DNA of 64,000 bases from Blepharisma stoltei. Its lineage: Eukaryota > Ciliophora > Heterotrichea > Heterotrichida > Blepharismidae. Both the position numbers and the translations under genes were made by a program. The stretch lies in the NCBI GenBank assembly GCA_914767885.1, contig CAJZBQ010000002.1, positions 620,001 through 684,000 of the forward strand. Reading direction: 5' to 3'. The number at the start of each line of letters is the position of its first letter. Within the stretch, counting starts at the first letter, position 1. The notes below the pieces were generated by a model. It was not told where the DNA came from. It worked only from the letters and a program-made list of their open reading frames with translations, and searched no databases. This document shows, piece by piece, positions 35,762 to 47,700 of this stretch.

Positions 35762-36970
35762 TTAATTAAGCTTTCTTAATAATTCTCTTATTTCAACCAT
35801 ATTAATCCCTCTAATTTCTATAAATTCAATCATTACATAACAAATCCCAGCAACGCTTACCAGAGAACAAATCAAAAATTAACACCAATAATCCACTTAG
35901 TGAAATATGCAGGAATGTAAATAAGGCAATCATGATAATTGCTCAATAGCTCCAATACAAATACTCATTGCTCTGGCTGTTAAAATTTTTCCTAAATAAA
36001 ACCAGGAAATAGCCTCTATGCCTAGATAGACCCAGCAAGGTTTGAGCAAACATTATCCCTGAATCGATGATTAACCAAGTCAATGATTAAATTGCATCCA
36101 TTATATCTGCTGGAGAGATTTCTCGGATATAAAGCGGAGTAATTGCAAAAAGTACCCAGATAGAATCCAGTTGCATGTCTTCCGATTCCAAAAGCATAAG
36201 TGTCAGGAATAATAAATAGAAGCCCACCGCCAATGTTTATGATATCATCATCCATAAGTGCTTTCTCCTTCCTACTCTATTAGAAGCAGAGCTAGCAATT
36301 AATGCGCCACAAAGAGCACCAAGAGACATGATGGCTGCCTTCATTGATATATAGAGCTCTTTATTTCCTCCTCAATCTAAAGTAGCTGATACATTCAATT
36401 GATTGGAATTAAAAGCGCCTGTGCTATAGCCATAAATAAAATGGCATTCGGTTCGAGAGAAATTGGCTCTGCCAATTTTCTCTCCCTCATGGAATTTTAT
36501 TTATGGGGTTGGGTTTTCTCTTGAGAACTTCTGCACAGCAACAGCCTTTAACTTTGGAGATAACCAAAGGCACGCTCCTCAGTGCATTCAAGACACTCGG
36601 AGTTTTACCTCTCAGCACGTCCCACGGGAGGATGACCCTTAGGCGGAACACGCGCAGGAGCTGAGTCGGAGCGAGCGACGGCAACGCGCCGGGTGAGATG
36701 TACGGCGATTTATCTGGCGACTAGCCTTATAGAAGGCTAGGGTGTGGGCTGACCACATATTCCAAGATGGCTTGGTGACGTCACTAGTTGTCGCTTTGAC
36801 CCTTTTTTATTAAGGGGTGTGGGCACTAGATACCTTAAAGACTATGTAAGTAAGTAAGTAAGTAAGCCTGTGCTATAGCCAAAAATAAAAGAGTCTACAC
36901 TCGCGTTTAAAGCAATTCTTCATATAAATTTTTATTTATACGATTTTGGATTGAGATTTTCTTTATCCAT
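35762..36970 (-). pseudogene. Decayed MFS sugar transporter
   Basis: Fragments of a sugar-porter protein are readable in order on the minus strand: start MDKENLNPKSYK then an in-frame TAA, DSFIFGYSTGAFNS, a first-loop signature SNRVGRRKHLW, PLYIREISPADI (the PxYxxE motif), TARAMSICIGAIEQLSW, and the C-terminal FIEIRGINMVEIRELLRKLN. They lie in different frames, and the central helices between the last two signatures are missing. An in-frame stop, at least two frameshifts and a large deletion make it a pseudogene in any genome version. A SINE-like element also sits inside it. Intact members move hexoses across membranes. Confidence 0.75.
36433..36865 (+). mobile_element. SINE-like insertion, hairpin family S1, copy 2
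   Basis: Flanked by the 16-bp repeat GCCTGTGCTATAGCCA (36417-36432, 36866-36881), whose right copy differs only beyond the repeat. It begins with the TAAATAAAAT hairpin, has the same GC-rich body as 27284-27711 and 38447-38918, and ends in a pure TAAG repeat (about five units). The tail next to a long duplication is a retroposition signature. It lies in the sugar-transporter pseudogene. Confidence 0.92.
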
Positions 36971-37829
36971 TTGTAGATTTATTTAAAACCTCCTAGAAGA
37001 CATTTATGACTAAGTTCATGATAAGCATTAGAATTTAAGGTATACTTAAATTATCAATATTGGAGTTCTAGACCTTTATCCTTTTTGTATTGCATCGTCG
37101 ATTACTTTAATATTCATCAACAGCCTTATGTAGAATTAATTCCGGATAAGGGTCTACACTTTTCTTCTTACTCCCCCCCATCCTTGATCGAACGACGGCG
37201 AGCCGTTCGATCAAGGATGGGGTTTAAAAAAAAATTTTTTTTGGGAAAAAAAAATTTATATATAAAATAAAAATATATATATATTTTATTTTATTTACTT
37301 TTAAATAAGAGTGTTAAGAGTATTTCATAATTATTTTTACAGTAAAAAATTGAATTAATTTCATAAAAATACCAATTTTTAATATTTTTGATTTATTAGC
37401 TACACTTTTAAACTGTATATAAATTTTAATTTGTTCCTCATTAAATTAATTTTTTTTTTAAAATTTTAAAGAATCTCTATTTTATTAGATTATTGAGTTT
37501 TTTAAGCCTATGTTGATAACTAAATCACTTCGGATGATTGACTCCGAAGCTTTCTGTCGTCTCAAAGTCTTTGAAAACAACTTCATTATGTACATCTTCC
37601 CAAGCTTTTGATAACTAATATATTTTTATATATATAAAATTTTGCATGATATGAAAATCATTCGATCAAGGATGGGGGTTAATTTCCCCAATTTTTAGGA
37701 ATTTTTACAGTCAATCGTTCGATCAAGGATGGGGGGGGAGTTAGAGGCAGAAGGTTTGTGCCACTAGTGCATTATAAATAATTATAATTAACTAGAAATG
37801 ATAATGATATGAGTAAAAATTTGTTTATT
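36971..37829. other. Intergenic region mostly occupied by one element
   Basis: The element at 37171-37740 fills most of it. After its removal a short minus-strand frame (WHKPSASKKKSVDPYPELILHKAVDEY) runs across the junction but has an upstream TAG and no start, so I do not call a gene. Confidence 0.5.
37171..37740. mobile_element. ATCCTTGATCGAACGA-family element, complete
   Basis: TTA on both sides (37168-37170, 37741-37743). The left end is a hairpin (CCCATCCTTGATCGAACG, ACGGCG centre, and inverse). The right end is a tandem doublet of TTCGATCAAGGATGGGG, separated by GGTTAATTTCCCCAATTTTT and ending GGGGGGGGAG. The core, about 400 bp, is extremely AT-rich and non-coding. It shares layout and C/G-run ends with the other two families but not their inner sequence. 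Confidence 0.85.
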
Positions 37830-40710
37830 TTAAGCACTGATTTTATAGCTATTGCAATTCAAGCACATAGGCTTAGAATTTAAATGTTTTTGGCCACATT
37901 TACAAATTCATCTTGTTTTTCTACACATCATGCAGCTATATTTATCAGGAGTCAAATCTAAATTGCAGGCTACACAGTGGTTGTCTCTTGTCCTCTTCAG
38001 ACAATAATAGCAATTTTTATACTCTCCCATAGTCAACTTCATACCACAGAAGCAACATGAAAGCTCCTTATAATAGCTTTCTTCTGAGTGAGAGATAGGA
38101 GTCTCTAAATTTTGGTCCCTCTTATGGAGGATTTTACAGTTAAAGCATTCTTCATCAGTTGGCCAATTGAATTTATTGCAATTTTCACATTCCCATACTA
38201 ATAGAACGCATCCTTTGCACAGTAACTTGGAGCTTTCAAAATAATAGCTACACTTGAGACAAAAATTCCCAGTTGATTCAGACTTGCATTTTCAGCAAAA
38301 CTTTTTATCAGTAATCGCTATAGTTTTATGGCAAATCTGGCATCTCTCGGATATGCAACTAAGACAAAAATTGCCGATTGCTATATCTTCCCCACACTTA
38401 TTACATTGATTTTTTTGAGGTGTACGAAATTGACACTTGCAATAACATATAGAGATTTCAGGTAGATGGCGCATTCCGCGCCATCTACCTGAAGTCACTA
38501 TAAATAAATTGGCTTTCGCTCGAGCGAAGTTAGCTCTGCTAACTTTCTCACTCAAGCAATTTTATTTATGGGGTTGGGTTTTTACCTCAAGAACTTCTGC
38601 ACGGCAACAGCGGTTTAACTTTGGGGATAACCAAAGGAACTGCTCCTCAGTGCGATCAAGATCTGGAGTTTTACCCCTCAGCACATCCAAAGGGAGATGG
38701 ACTCTCAGGCGGAACACGCGCAGGAGCTGAGTCGAAACAAAGCTGTGACGGCAGCGAAGCCCGTCGAAGCCGGAACGTCATATTTACCCGTGCCCTGGAT
38801 CAAAAGGGATCGATCCAGCAGTCTCCTGGCCCGACACGTGGATAAATATGGTGGTAGCTCTGGAGTCGCTACCCCGTAGTGGACGTTAAACGTTAATAGA
38901 TAATTAGTTCTAGTTCTAGACACTTGCAATAACTTTGGGTGTTATAAGATCCACATAATTTGCATAGCCACACATTTGCAAGAAGTCTGCTTGACCCTTG
39001 TATTTTTGATTTTTTCTTAGAACAATGAGTGCATTCTTGGCACTTTGAACTATTAAACTCTTTACAAATTTTGCATTGTCAAGGTATATTTGGTTTTCCA
39101 GCTGAATTGCTTTGACTTTGAGGCTTCAATTCCTTTTTCATACTTCCACATACTTGGCATATAACAAAATAAGGATCATTTTTAAAAGTGCAATCTCTAC
39201 AAATTCATCCACTTTCACCAGGCTTTAACTCTTTACAGCTTGGACAACACTGCCAATTTATTTCGTTAGTCCTTCCACAATTGCATCGTCACAACTCAGG
39301 ATTTTGCTCTATTTGCATATTAGAATCGCTATTTTTTATGCAAGGGCTCTGGCTCTGAGATTTTAAGAAGATTCTGCTTTCTCTTGATCGATAGATTTTT
39401 GGAGTGAGGCACTTTTTCTGAGAACTTAACTCTGACCGTTTCCTCTTCCAAATTTTATTCATGATTTTGGCTTCTAATTCAATTCAATCTATATCTCTTA
39501 AGCCTTCATGCTCTATTTGGTCTGATTCTTCATAGAATAATCCTACAGGATAAAGTTTGCAATCAATTATTTCTTCAATTGCTTTTATTCATGATCCATT
39601 TCCTAGTAGCGATGTATTTTCATCATCCAATTTGTATCATAAATTATTCTCTGAATGCTTTACAACAAAAACATAGTGAAATCCTCCATATAAAATCATT
39701 CCCTTTAGTATATGGCTTGTATTATGAGCCTCTGCATAAATCCTGCCAAGTGACAAATTTAGAGGAATTGATGCCAAAATTTGAAGGATTTCGAGATAGT
39801 TTGGATTTTTTTCATGCCAAATTAATTGGATAGTAAAAATAATTGGGTGAGATCTTAAAATCAGTGAGTTTTTACTTCTATTTACACAGCAGTTTTCAGT
39901 ATTTGGACATATGTCAAGTTTAGCATTTTCTCATTGGCTTCGAATGAATTCTGGGATTGCCCCTTCAATAGGTATGATACTGGAATACTTCAAGCACTCT
40001 GCTAAATTTTCTCTTATGCCTTCTCTCACAAGCTTCTCTGGATGAAATTTTTTGGTTTCTTCAAGAATATCATAGATATAGAAAGGATGAGAAAAGGAAG
40101 AAAAATCTCAGTCGTTTTCCACTTTACTTCCGCACTCACAGATTAATGATTCATGGACTTGAAGATCAATAACTTGATGCGCGATGCAAGATCTCCCACA
40201 GCTTGCATTTGAGATATCAGAATTAACACCCTCGCTGGTATCTCCGATTTCATTCGAATGAATAGCTTTCAGAATCGCCATTAAAGCTTCCATGCTGTCG
40301 TCAGCTGAATGAATCCCAAATCTTTTGACCGATTTGTAAACTTCTGATAAATGTCTTCGATATAGAGAAATGTCTATGATGTTTTCCTGAGATTGAAGTA
40401 GATTTTGTAGACTTTGGGTAAAAAGCTGCTTTAGTCCGCAAACTAGGCAATAATGATCATCTTGGAGCTCGCATTTGAGATTTTGCGTTAGAATTAAATC
40501 CCGAAAAGAATGAAAATGCCACAGAACTTGCAAGGCAGAGTTTAAGAAGCAGTTCATTTCCCCGAATTCGTTTTTAAATCCTATAAAGCCATGAATATCA
40601 GGCAGAGAAGGATACTGAAAAGAGTTTCTGAACTTTGAAGGGCTTCCTGATATTATTGATTGCTTTTTCTTTGATTTCATTTTATTTTCATTTTCTCGAT
40701 TAAGTGACAT
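37830..40710 (-). CDS. USP53/54-like ubiquitin hydrolase with zinc-binding tail
   Basis: Removing the SINE-like insertion and one repeat leaves exactly 798 codons. Residues 35-380 form a USP-like fold: Cys box FGEMNCFLNSALQVLWHFHSFRD (Cys54), a CGLKQLF segment, CECGS finger, and the His box MILYGGFHYVFVVKHSENNLWYKLDDENTSLLG with a DD pair. The FLNSALQVLWH and FxCALK-like pattern is closest to the USP53/54 and plant USP-related family, many of which are weak or inactive enzymes; here Cys and His are present. The C-terminal 300 residues contain about a dozen Cys pairs (WRCNCG, CQVCG, CQICHK, CENC, CMMC), probably zinc ribbons. Several TGA codons read as Trp. Confidence 0.8.
38447..38918 (+). 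mobile_element. SINE-like insertion, hairpin family S1, copy 3 with extra palindrome
   Basis: Flanked by GACACTTGCAATAAC (38432-38446, 38919-38933). The insert opens with the small palindrome 38448-38502, then the ATAAATAAAT hairpin and the conserved S1 body. Excision restores TQSYCKCQFRTPQKNQC in the zinc-binding tail of the host gene. The body near 38740-38900 diverges from copies 1 and 2. Confidence 0.9.
38448..38502. repeat. Small palindrome, GATGGCGC family, copy at 5' end of S1 copy 3
   Basis: TATAGAGATTTCAGGTA, then GATGGCGC, loop ATTCC, GCGCCATC and TACCTGAAGTCACTATA form a hairpin. Core and loop match 10051-10108, but the outer arms differ. It lies between the target duplication and the S1 hairpin, so it either inserted there or arrived with the SINE. 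Confidence 0.75.
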
Positions 40711-40870
40711 AGTCTACAATAGGTAATCAGTATGATTTAAGCTATAAAGGGCTATTCATTTAAACTCATTATGGAGCTTTTTATTAATTTTGAGAATTCT
40801 GATGCAGCTATTAAATCTTATTATATTTTCTATTCTTTATTATTTAATATTCTCAATTTATAGAATCTAA

Positions 40871-41590
40871 CTCCCCTTCGTGAGCGAACAAAACCATTAG
40901 AAAAAATCCCTATTTTTTGCACCCTCCGTAAGCGAACAAAAATTTTTTTAATAAAAAAATTGATATATAAGTGATAATTATTATCTTGAATATCTTTTAT
41001 TTTAAACAAATTGCTTTTTAAAACATAAATTTTACAAATTAAATTGATAATTGTTTTCCAATTTTTGTGAAGTTGGGATTGTTTTAAATTTCGAAAAAAA
41101 AAATTCTATAAAATTTTTATAACTCCCCCCCCCCCTCCGTGAGCGAACAAAACCATTAGAAAAATCGCCATTTTTTTGACCAAAAACCCACCCTCCGTGA
41201 GTGAACAAAAATTTTTTTAATAGAAAAAATTTTAATGGAAAAAAATTTTGATATATAAGTGATAATTAGTATAATGAAATCTAGAGCTAATTCTGTTTAA
41301 TTTTAAACAAATTGCGTTTTAAAACATAAATTTTGCAAATTAAATTAATATTTGCTTCCCAATTTTTGCAAATTAGGATTTTTTTAAATTTCGAAAAAAA
41401 ATATTTTTTATAAAATTTATATATAAATTTTTTTTAAAAAAAAAAATTTACCCCCCCTCCGTGAGCGAACAAAATTTTTTTGTTCGCTCACGGAGGGGGG
41501 GGGGGGGGGAGTAAGTGTTTTTTAAAAGAAAAAAATTAACCCCCTCCGTGAGCGACAAAATTTTTTTGTTCGCTCACGGAGGTGGGGGAG
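40871..41590. mobile_element. Nested pair of CCGTGAGCGAAC-family elements
   Basis: An outer copy begins CTCCCCTTCGTGAGCGAAC after TAA (40868-40870) and ends GCTCACGGAGGTGGGGGAG before CAA (41591-41593), a one-base-diverged duplication. Into its core a second copy (41123-41511) has inserted with TAA on both sides (41120-41122, 41512-41514). Without the inner copy the outer one is about 328 bp. The inner copy has better-preserved ends than the outer, fitting younger age. Intergenic. Confidence 0.88.
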
Positions 41591-41667
41591 CAAGCCCTTT
41601 CTGTCTATTTTATTTTAAAATTCTTTCTAATAGCTTTATTTTCTTAACCTGAATAATCTAATAAATA

Positions 41668-42180
41668 ATGCAGATGTCAAGCCGCTCCAATTCAAGAAGC
41701 AACCAGCCACAGAGCAACCCTTCTTTTCAAAGCTCTTTTTCGAATAAATCATTGCAGTCCCAAGGCTACTTCGCAAAAGACTTATTTCCTCTGCTTCGCA
41801 AAGGGCTTGAAGGCTTAGGATTCCAAAAGACCAGAGTGATACAAGAAAATGACAGATACCTAATTATGATTGCAATAGGCGACCAGAGCGAACTGTATGA
41901 AGGCAAATGGGGGAATTTCCCCATCATTTTTGAGGCGAAAAATGGGATTTTGGAACTTCGACTTCTTTTAGCGATCAATTCCAAAGCAGCAATTTTTAAT
42001 GAAGAGGCGTTTTATATAGCAAATGAGTTCCTCATTCGGGTTAACTACAAATCAGATATCGGCCATTTCCAATGGGATTGTGCAAAGAGACAAGTTTTAT
42101 ACAGGGTCGTGTTTTCTTGTATAGGACTCACAACTAAGGACATCCTGGAAATCCTTATCCCATTTTGCTATGATAATTAA
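41668..42180 (+). CDS. Hypothetical protein, 170 aa, possible YbjN-like fold
   Basis: A complete frame starting MQMSSRSNSRSNQPQ, with a Ser/Asn/Gln-rich N-terminus, then a compact domain from about residue 35 (LLRKGLEGLGFQKTRVIQE…GILELRLLLAINSKAAIFNEEAFYIANEFLIRVNYKSDIGHFQWDCAKRQVLYRVVFS…LTTKDILEILIPFCYDN). The alternation of strand segments with NEFLIRVNYKSDIGHFQWD resembles YbjN/type-III-chaperone-like folds, but this is a weak pattern match. No TGA is used. It sits 77 bp after the nested elements. Confidence 0.6.
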   Translation: MQMSSRSNSRSNQPQSNPSFQSSFSNKSLQSQGYFAKDLFPLLRKGLEGLGFQKTRVIQENDRYLIMIAIGDQSELYEGKWGNFPIIFEAKNGILELRLLLAINSKAAIFNEEAFYIANEFLIRVNYKSDIGHFQWDCAKRQVLYRVVFSCIGLTTKDILEILIPFCYDN

Positions 42181-42336
42181 ATCCTTGTTTTAAATTAAAC
42201 TTTTGAGAATGAGCATAAATTTTTATATAGAGAGAGCAAACAAACAGCTATGCTAATTTTACTTAAAATTCAAAAATACTATGTATATATAAGTTAAATA
42301 ATTTCTCCCCCTTTTTAAGAAGTGAGGGTTAGAAAA

Positions 42337-44056
42337 ATGATAGGGGAAGCTATTTATTCGTACAAAATTTATGGGTACGGCTTTGTGAAAATTTATGAAA
42401 ACCCAGACCAAGATCCAGTACAACTAATAATGACCTGTGAAGACCGTATTACATCTGTGCTTCCCAGAACTTTTCATTTAGACGAATCATGTGAAAGTGA
42501 GGATAGAGACACAAGACATCTGAACGACTGATATGTAGCTGTTTTCGACAGCCCAGCCCAATTCCAAGCCGAGCTTAATCTAATAGAAGAGCTTGCAAAA
42601 GACGAATTTATATCAGGTGTATTCGAGTTAGATGGGAAAAGAATCAGCCACCAAATGATTGAGTACTGCCATATGCGTGGTGTGCCACTTGTCAAAGCTT
42701 TAGTAAATACTGACAAGGCTTATTCAGACTTCATAGAAGATATCGTTCTCGGGTTATTTGACTTGGGCTACGTTTTTGATGGAATTCCTTACAAATCCAT
42801 GAGAAATTAAATGATGACGTCAACGGATAAAACACATTCCCTATTGAGCAGCAGCACCTAGACGAGGATGAAAATAATGTCTCTGTTACTTTTGAAGTAA
42901 GTCTTTGGGTATAGGACGCTTGCCGAAGAGGAAAGTTTTATTTCCCTCAAAAATTTTACCTGTCTCTGCCAATGGGCTAGACAAGTTTTACCTCCCACTT
43001 AGTCTTTGCTTATCAGGACTATCAGAGATGGCTCTAACCTAAGGAGTAAATTCTTAGGTTAGGTCAGTTTACGCCAGATAGGCAGGCTAGTGGCTATCTG
43101 CTTATGGTCTTATACTCTTAACTTAAAAATCCATGGTGGTTGTCAAAGGAGATATAAAAATTTGCTACAAAGGAAAACTTCAAGAGATTATAATCCCTAT
43201 CACAAGCGACATTACTGAAGACGATTTGCTGCTAAACACTTACAGTGAAATGACTGATATTCTCTGTGAAATTATGAATGATCCTACCAATTATGCTTCT
43301 GATATTGACTTCATCAAATGCTCAGCTTTAGATGTCGAAGACGATTCTCTAGAAGCCTCCAAAACCCATCTAAAAGAAATGCTTAATACTGATGTAGATT
43401 TAGTCAAAATCGGGACTGATCAAAAAATCGCTGAAGAGCACTGAAGCATGTATAACTATCATTTATGCTTAAATAATGACTCTGTGCTCAGATGTTATGG
43501 GCTGTATAGAATCAAGTCCAATATCTACGCAGTTTTCGAAAAATGTTCACTTACACTTGAAGAGTTTTTGCATGAAAAAAATATCCCTTATGATTCAGAA
43601 ATTGAGAAAAAAAGAAAAGATTGGCTGTCACAAATTGTGTATGCACTTAAGCATGTATATATGAAAGAAATCCCATTTTTCTGTGTTGATTTAGGACTGA
43701 TTATGCTGAATAAGCGGGATGAAATTAAGCTAAAGATCATTAGTCATGATAAAGCTAGGCCATTTTGAAAATCCCCTGAAATATTGCAGGGCTTGATTGA
43801 CGATAAAAGTGTGATTTTTTCTCTTGGAATGATCATTTATTATTTTATTGTTGGGTATAATTATTATGAACAAAAAATCGACGAAAGCGACTTGAAGAGT
43901 GCTATATGTGAAGAGCATATCAAGCCAATTGTTCCTTGGAAAATTGAGGAAAACTTTTCTGAGTTGGTGGATCTGATGAGGGATTGCTTGATTTATAAGA
44001 GTAGAAACAGAATTGCAATCATCGATGTAGGGAAAAGACTATCAAATATTTCATAA
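42337..44056 (+). CDS. Protein kinase-like protein lacking catalytic motifs, interrupted by a SINE-like insertion
   Basis: With the insertion and one 9-bp repeat removed the frame has 462 codons. The start MIGEAIYSYKIYGYGF is the first ATG; an upstream in-frame GTG is ignored. The second half is kinase-like: RCYGLYRIKSNIYAVFEKCSLTLEEFLHEK (hinge region), LSQIVYALKHVYMKEIPFFCVD where an HRD would be, LKIISHDKARPFWKSPEIL in place of DFG and APE, VIFSLGMIIYYFIVG (helix F) and RNRIAIIDVGKRL. The missing HRD and DFG suggest a pseudokinase with a scaffolding role. TGA gives Trp at three or more sites, including FWKSPE. The N-terminal 250 residues are unrecognised. Confidence 0.65.
42802..43126 (+). 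mobile_element. SINE-like insertion, family S4, in the pseudokinase gene
   Basis: Flanked by AAATCCATG (42793-42801, 43127-43135). It starts AGAAATTAAATGATGACGTC and contains CTGTCTCTGCCAATGGGCTAG and TCAGGACTATCAGAG, shared with the outer element at 54311-55261, where the corresponding text reads CTGTCCCTGCCAGATKGGC and TCGGGACTATCCGG. Excision joins GIPYKSM to VVVKGDIK in frame. Confidence 0.8.
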
Positions 44057-44773
44057 ATTATTGGCAAAGTAGGCGGTTAATATATTAATATCAATAATTT
44101 TCTATTATAAATTAGCCAATGGGGAAAATTTTAGTCACTGTTGACTTATCATTAGTATAAACTCATTCAATAGATAAAAATAGCTTTAAATTGAAATAAG
44201 CTTAGTTTATCATCCGCCTTAAATTTAGTGTTTTCTGAAACCTTTTGTCTCGAGCTATCCCAACGTCTATTCGGGGAGGTTTTTGTAACAGCATTTATTG
44301 GTAAATCCACCTACACGGATGGCAAATCTTTTATAAGGAGTGGACTTGTCATCTGGGGAGTTGGTTTTACCAAAAAAAGTTTGGTAAGCGAATCCCTGAT
44401 TGATTTCGGGAAAGTTTGGATAAATAGACACAAAAGGAGGCTTGGACTATATACGTTTGTTATAAATACTTTACGTCATGAACTCATGCTAATTAGCGTG
44501 CAATTGATATTCCTTGATTTTAAATGAGATATCAATATTTTTATTAAGACTAAAATGGTGAACTGCTTTTTTGATGCAAACAAGAAAGGCAGTTCACTGG
44601 CAAAAATAATATTTAAATGGTTAAAATTAAAATATGCATCTCCTTGAAAAATAAATAAAAATTATTTTTATCAAAATAGGAAGGTTTGAAATTATCCTAT
44701 CTTAATAACTTATTTATAAAAAATTAATATTAAAATGGAATAAAGGAATGAATTAAATTCACTTTCTTAGTTA
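44057..44773. other. Region without a supported gene
   Basis: A plus-strand frame from 44228 to 44527 (…TYTDGKSFIRSGLVIWGVG…KVWINRHKRRLGLYTFVIN) has protein-like composition but lacks an ATG start and a family. The YTDGKS stretch faintly recalls RNase H and could be a retroelement relic. Near 44555-44600 an imperfect hairpin pairs GGTGAACTGC with GCAGTTCACT. Confidence 0.35.
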
Positions 44774-47700
44774 TTAGACCTTTTTTTCTTCAACAATAAG
44801 GGCTTCAGTCAAAGTTGAAAGATTTTTCTTCTCCATAATTTGCCTCTTATTGCAGTAGTACCAAATCGAGACAGATACAAATAGAGCAGTGATAAAGATA
44901 CAAACCACCAGCGTTGAAGAGAAGTTGCCACTAACCAATAAGCCTTGCTGGTCAGCAACCAATGTTTGTCTTACCTCTAGCTGATACTCACAAGCATCGC
45001 TCATGCAAAAGCTACACAAAAGTGTTATGCATAGTCCACTTGGACAAACTTCTTGTAAGATATCATTCCTTATGAAAATTTCTTCAACATATTCTGACCT
45101 GCTTTTATATTGCTTTTTGGCTTTGTTTGGCAGGGGCCAAGAAGCAGAGTTAGGGCCGATTTCAGCGAAATCAAAAATGGAAACATAGACAAGTGTTTCT
45201 CCAGAAATCCTATCTATTGATACTCTTGCAGGTTTTTCTGTATTCATAACATTGAAAAACCTGTCTTCAACTGTATTTACAGCGCTAATTGATTTTGGAG
45301 AATTGCTGGCCAGCTCTTTTGGTAGTGCTGAAGATGGATAAACTTGCACTGAAAATACTGAATTTACCTTGCCGTATATTCCGATGTGGTAATAGCAAGG
45401 CTCACCATTTTCATGGGCAGCAAGTCCTTCAAGCTGAGGGCAGTTGTTCATTGCGATTTTATCATTAGTTAAGGTAATTTCTTCTCTGGTTGAATTCAAA
45501 TTTGATTTATAGTCATAAAATGCTGGAGAAGGTCTTCCATCATTGTCATTGAGTGAAATATAAATTTCAGCATCACCTTTATAGACATTAAGCACGATGG
45601 TAATAGTCTTGTGTCCATATGAAAAAGGAATTTTATAGTCTTTGAATGTCATTTCATCAACTTGGTCTCTATACGCTTTTCCTTCTTCTAATAAGAGTTC
45701 GTTATCTTGCTGAAGCTGAAGTCTTGGATAGCACTCTTGATAAGGGCAATGCCCCATTTATTATATGCTTGCTACGCGTTGCTACCTTTGCCCTCATTAT
45801 GCAGCTCCCTGTATAGCTAGCTATATGTTAATGTTAAAACCAAACCCTCAATAATAAATTACTGGAAGTTAGAAAAGATCTTGGAGAGGGCTAACTCCGA
45901 CTGCGCATTTTATTATTATGATAAGGGCAATGCAAGCAAATCTGAGCCAAACATGTTTTGCTTGGGCACAAGCTTTTCAAATACTCTTTCCTTAAGGCGA
46001 CTGTATCAGAATCTTTCTCCACAATAAGCGTTGCTTTAGAGTCTAAGTTATTAGGCAGTTTTGACATATCTTTTTTGACAGCTCCATAATCATAGATACT
46101 CATGATCATTTTTCCAGCCAAAAGTTCGTCTACAAGAATGCTTGCATCATAGTTGCTATCAAGTAGAGAATAAAACATACCATGCTTGCTTGACCCAATT
46201 GACTTTACTTGCACAGATCCTGTTCTTAGGTTATCGAATAGATCATATTCATAATAAATCAATGAATATGTACCCTGGGAGTACCCATAAACACCCACAT
46301 GATATACACATGGGTTAACACCTTCATGGCTTGCTGATAAGCTAACAGGACAGTTCTGCTGGGCAACGGAATCAAATGTAAGAGTGAATTCTTCAGCAAG
46401 TAGACCACCTCTTTGAAGCCTGTAGTCATAGAAAACTGTATCAGGGACTCCGTTATTTGCATTAAGTCTCACATATAAATCTACATCTGAAGAGACAGGC
46501 GTGAGTACAACTTTTATGTTTTTATGGCCGTAATAAAAAGGAACTTGGAAATAATGGAAGCAATTTAGGCAAATGCTTCCAGTATAATAAGTGTCTTTCT
46601 TCATATAGCTATAGCTCTGGTTTAACAAAGAAAGCTGAGCTTGACATGGGTCGCTCCAGCAAATTAAACAAATTTCTACGAAGCATTTTCTGCTGGGGCA
46701 AATAGATGCTAGGTAATCTTTTCCAAATTTAATTTCATCATAAACTTTGCTGCTATTAAAGCTATTTGGCGATGAATAAGGCATTGGCCATTTGGTAGAC
46801 TCTTTTCCAACAGAATCATAGTCAAATAAGCTTACATAAAGCGAAGTTCTCCCTGATAGATTGCTTACTTTGACAGCTGATGGGCTGTTTACATCAAGAA
46901 CCCCATAGAAAGATTTATGATCATAAAGGTTCATATTTGAAGTTATCGGACTTCCAATTTTGACTAGTGTAGGAACTACAGGAATAGATGTGAAGCTTAT
47001 ATCAAATTTAGTGCTTGTTGGAGAATAGACACCTATATGATAGGCGCATTGCTTTGAAGGATCGTAATGGCCTTTCTGGTTAGAGTTACAGTTAAGATAG
47101 GCAACTGAGTCCCATTTGAGGCTGATTTCTAAAGTTCCTTTTATAAAATTGCTGAAGGAGTAGTTATTTGAACTTAAATTTGGCTTGATGTTATTAGCGT
47201 TTAGACTGATGTATATCTGAGGGTTAGAAGACTCAGTATTTATCAATAGGGCGATGTCTTTATGCCCTTGATAAAATGGAACCTTATAGAATTTCCACTC
47301 AGAAGGTAAAATATTTTCATTGTAAATGACATTTTCACTAAGACCAAGTTCATTGTTTTCGAGGAAAATCATAGTCCTGACACCTTCTGTAGTTTTAGTG
47401 ATTTCAGCTTCTGCTGCTTCAGACAGCTCTGAACTCGAAGATCCTACTTCATCTTGGAGTTGGGAGGGTTGATTTAGCTCGCCAAAAGAGCCTTTTTGAA
47501 TATCAAAGCCGCAAATGTTGAAAAGACATCCGCTGAAGCAATTTTCTACCTGAGATTTGCATTGCTCTTTGCAACTTGCAGCACAGTCTTCAAGATTAAC
47601 TCCGTGGCTTTGGAGAATGCTTGCATCATTCCTTCTCCGGTGACCAAAACCATGAAAAAATCTCTATTTTTGGCAGAAAATCAGTGAGCAATCAAGAATT

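Noticed and set aside
38509-38929. Short plus and minus frames
   Set aside because: They are in the S1 copy inside the deubiquitinase gene; the same body in other copies has different frames open.
41123-41511. CRISPR-like spaced repeats of CCGTGAGCGAAC
   Set aside because: The motif copies are the ends of transposon-like elements with target duplications, in a eukaryotic genome.
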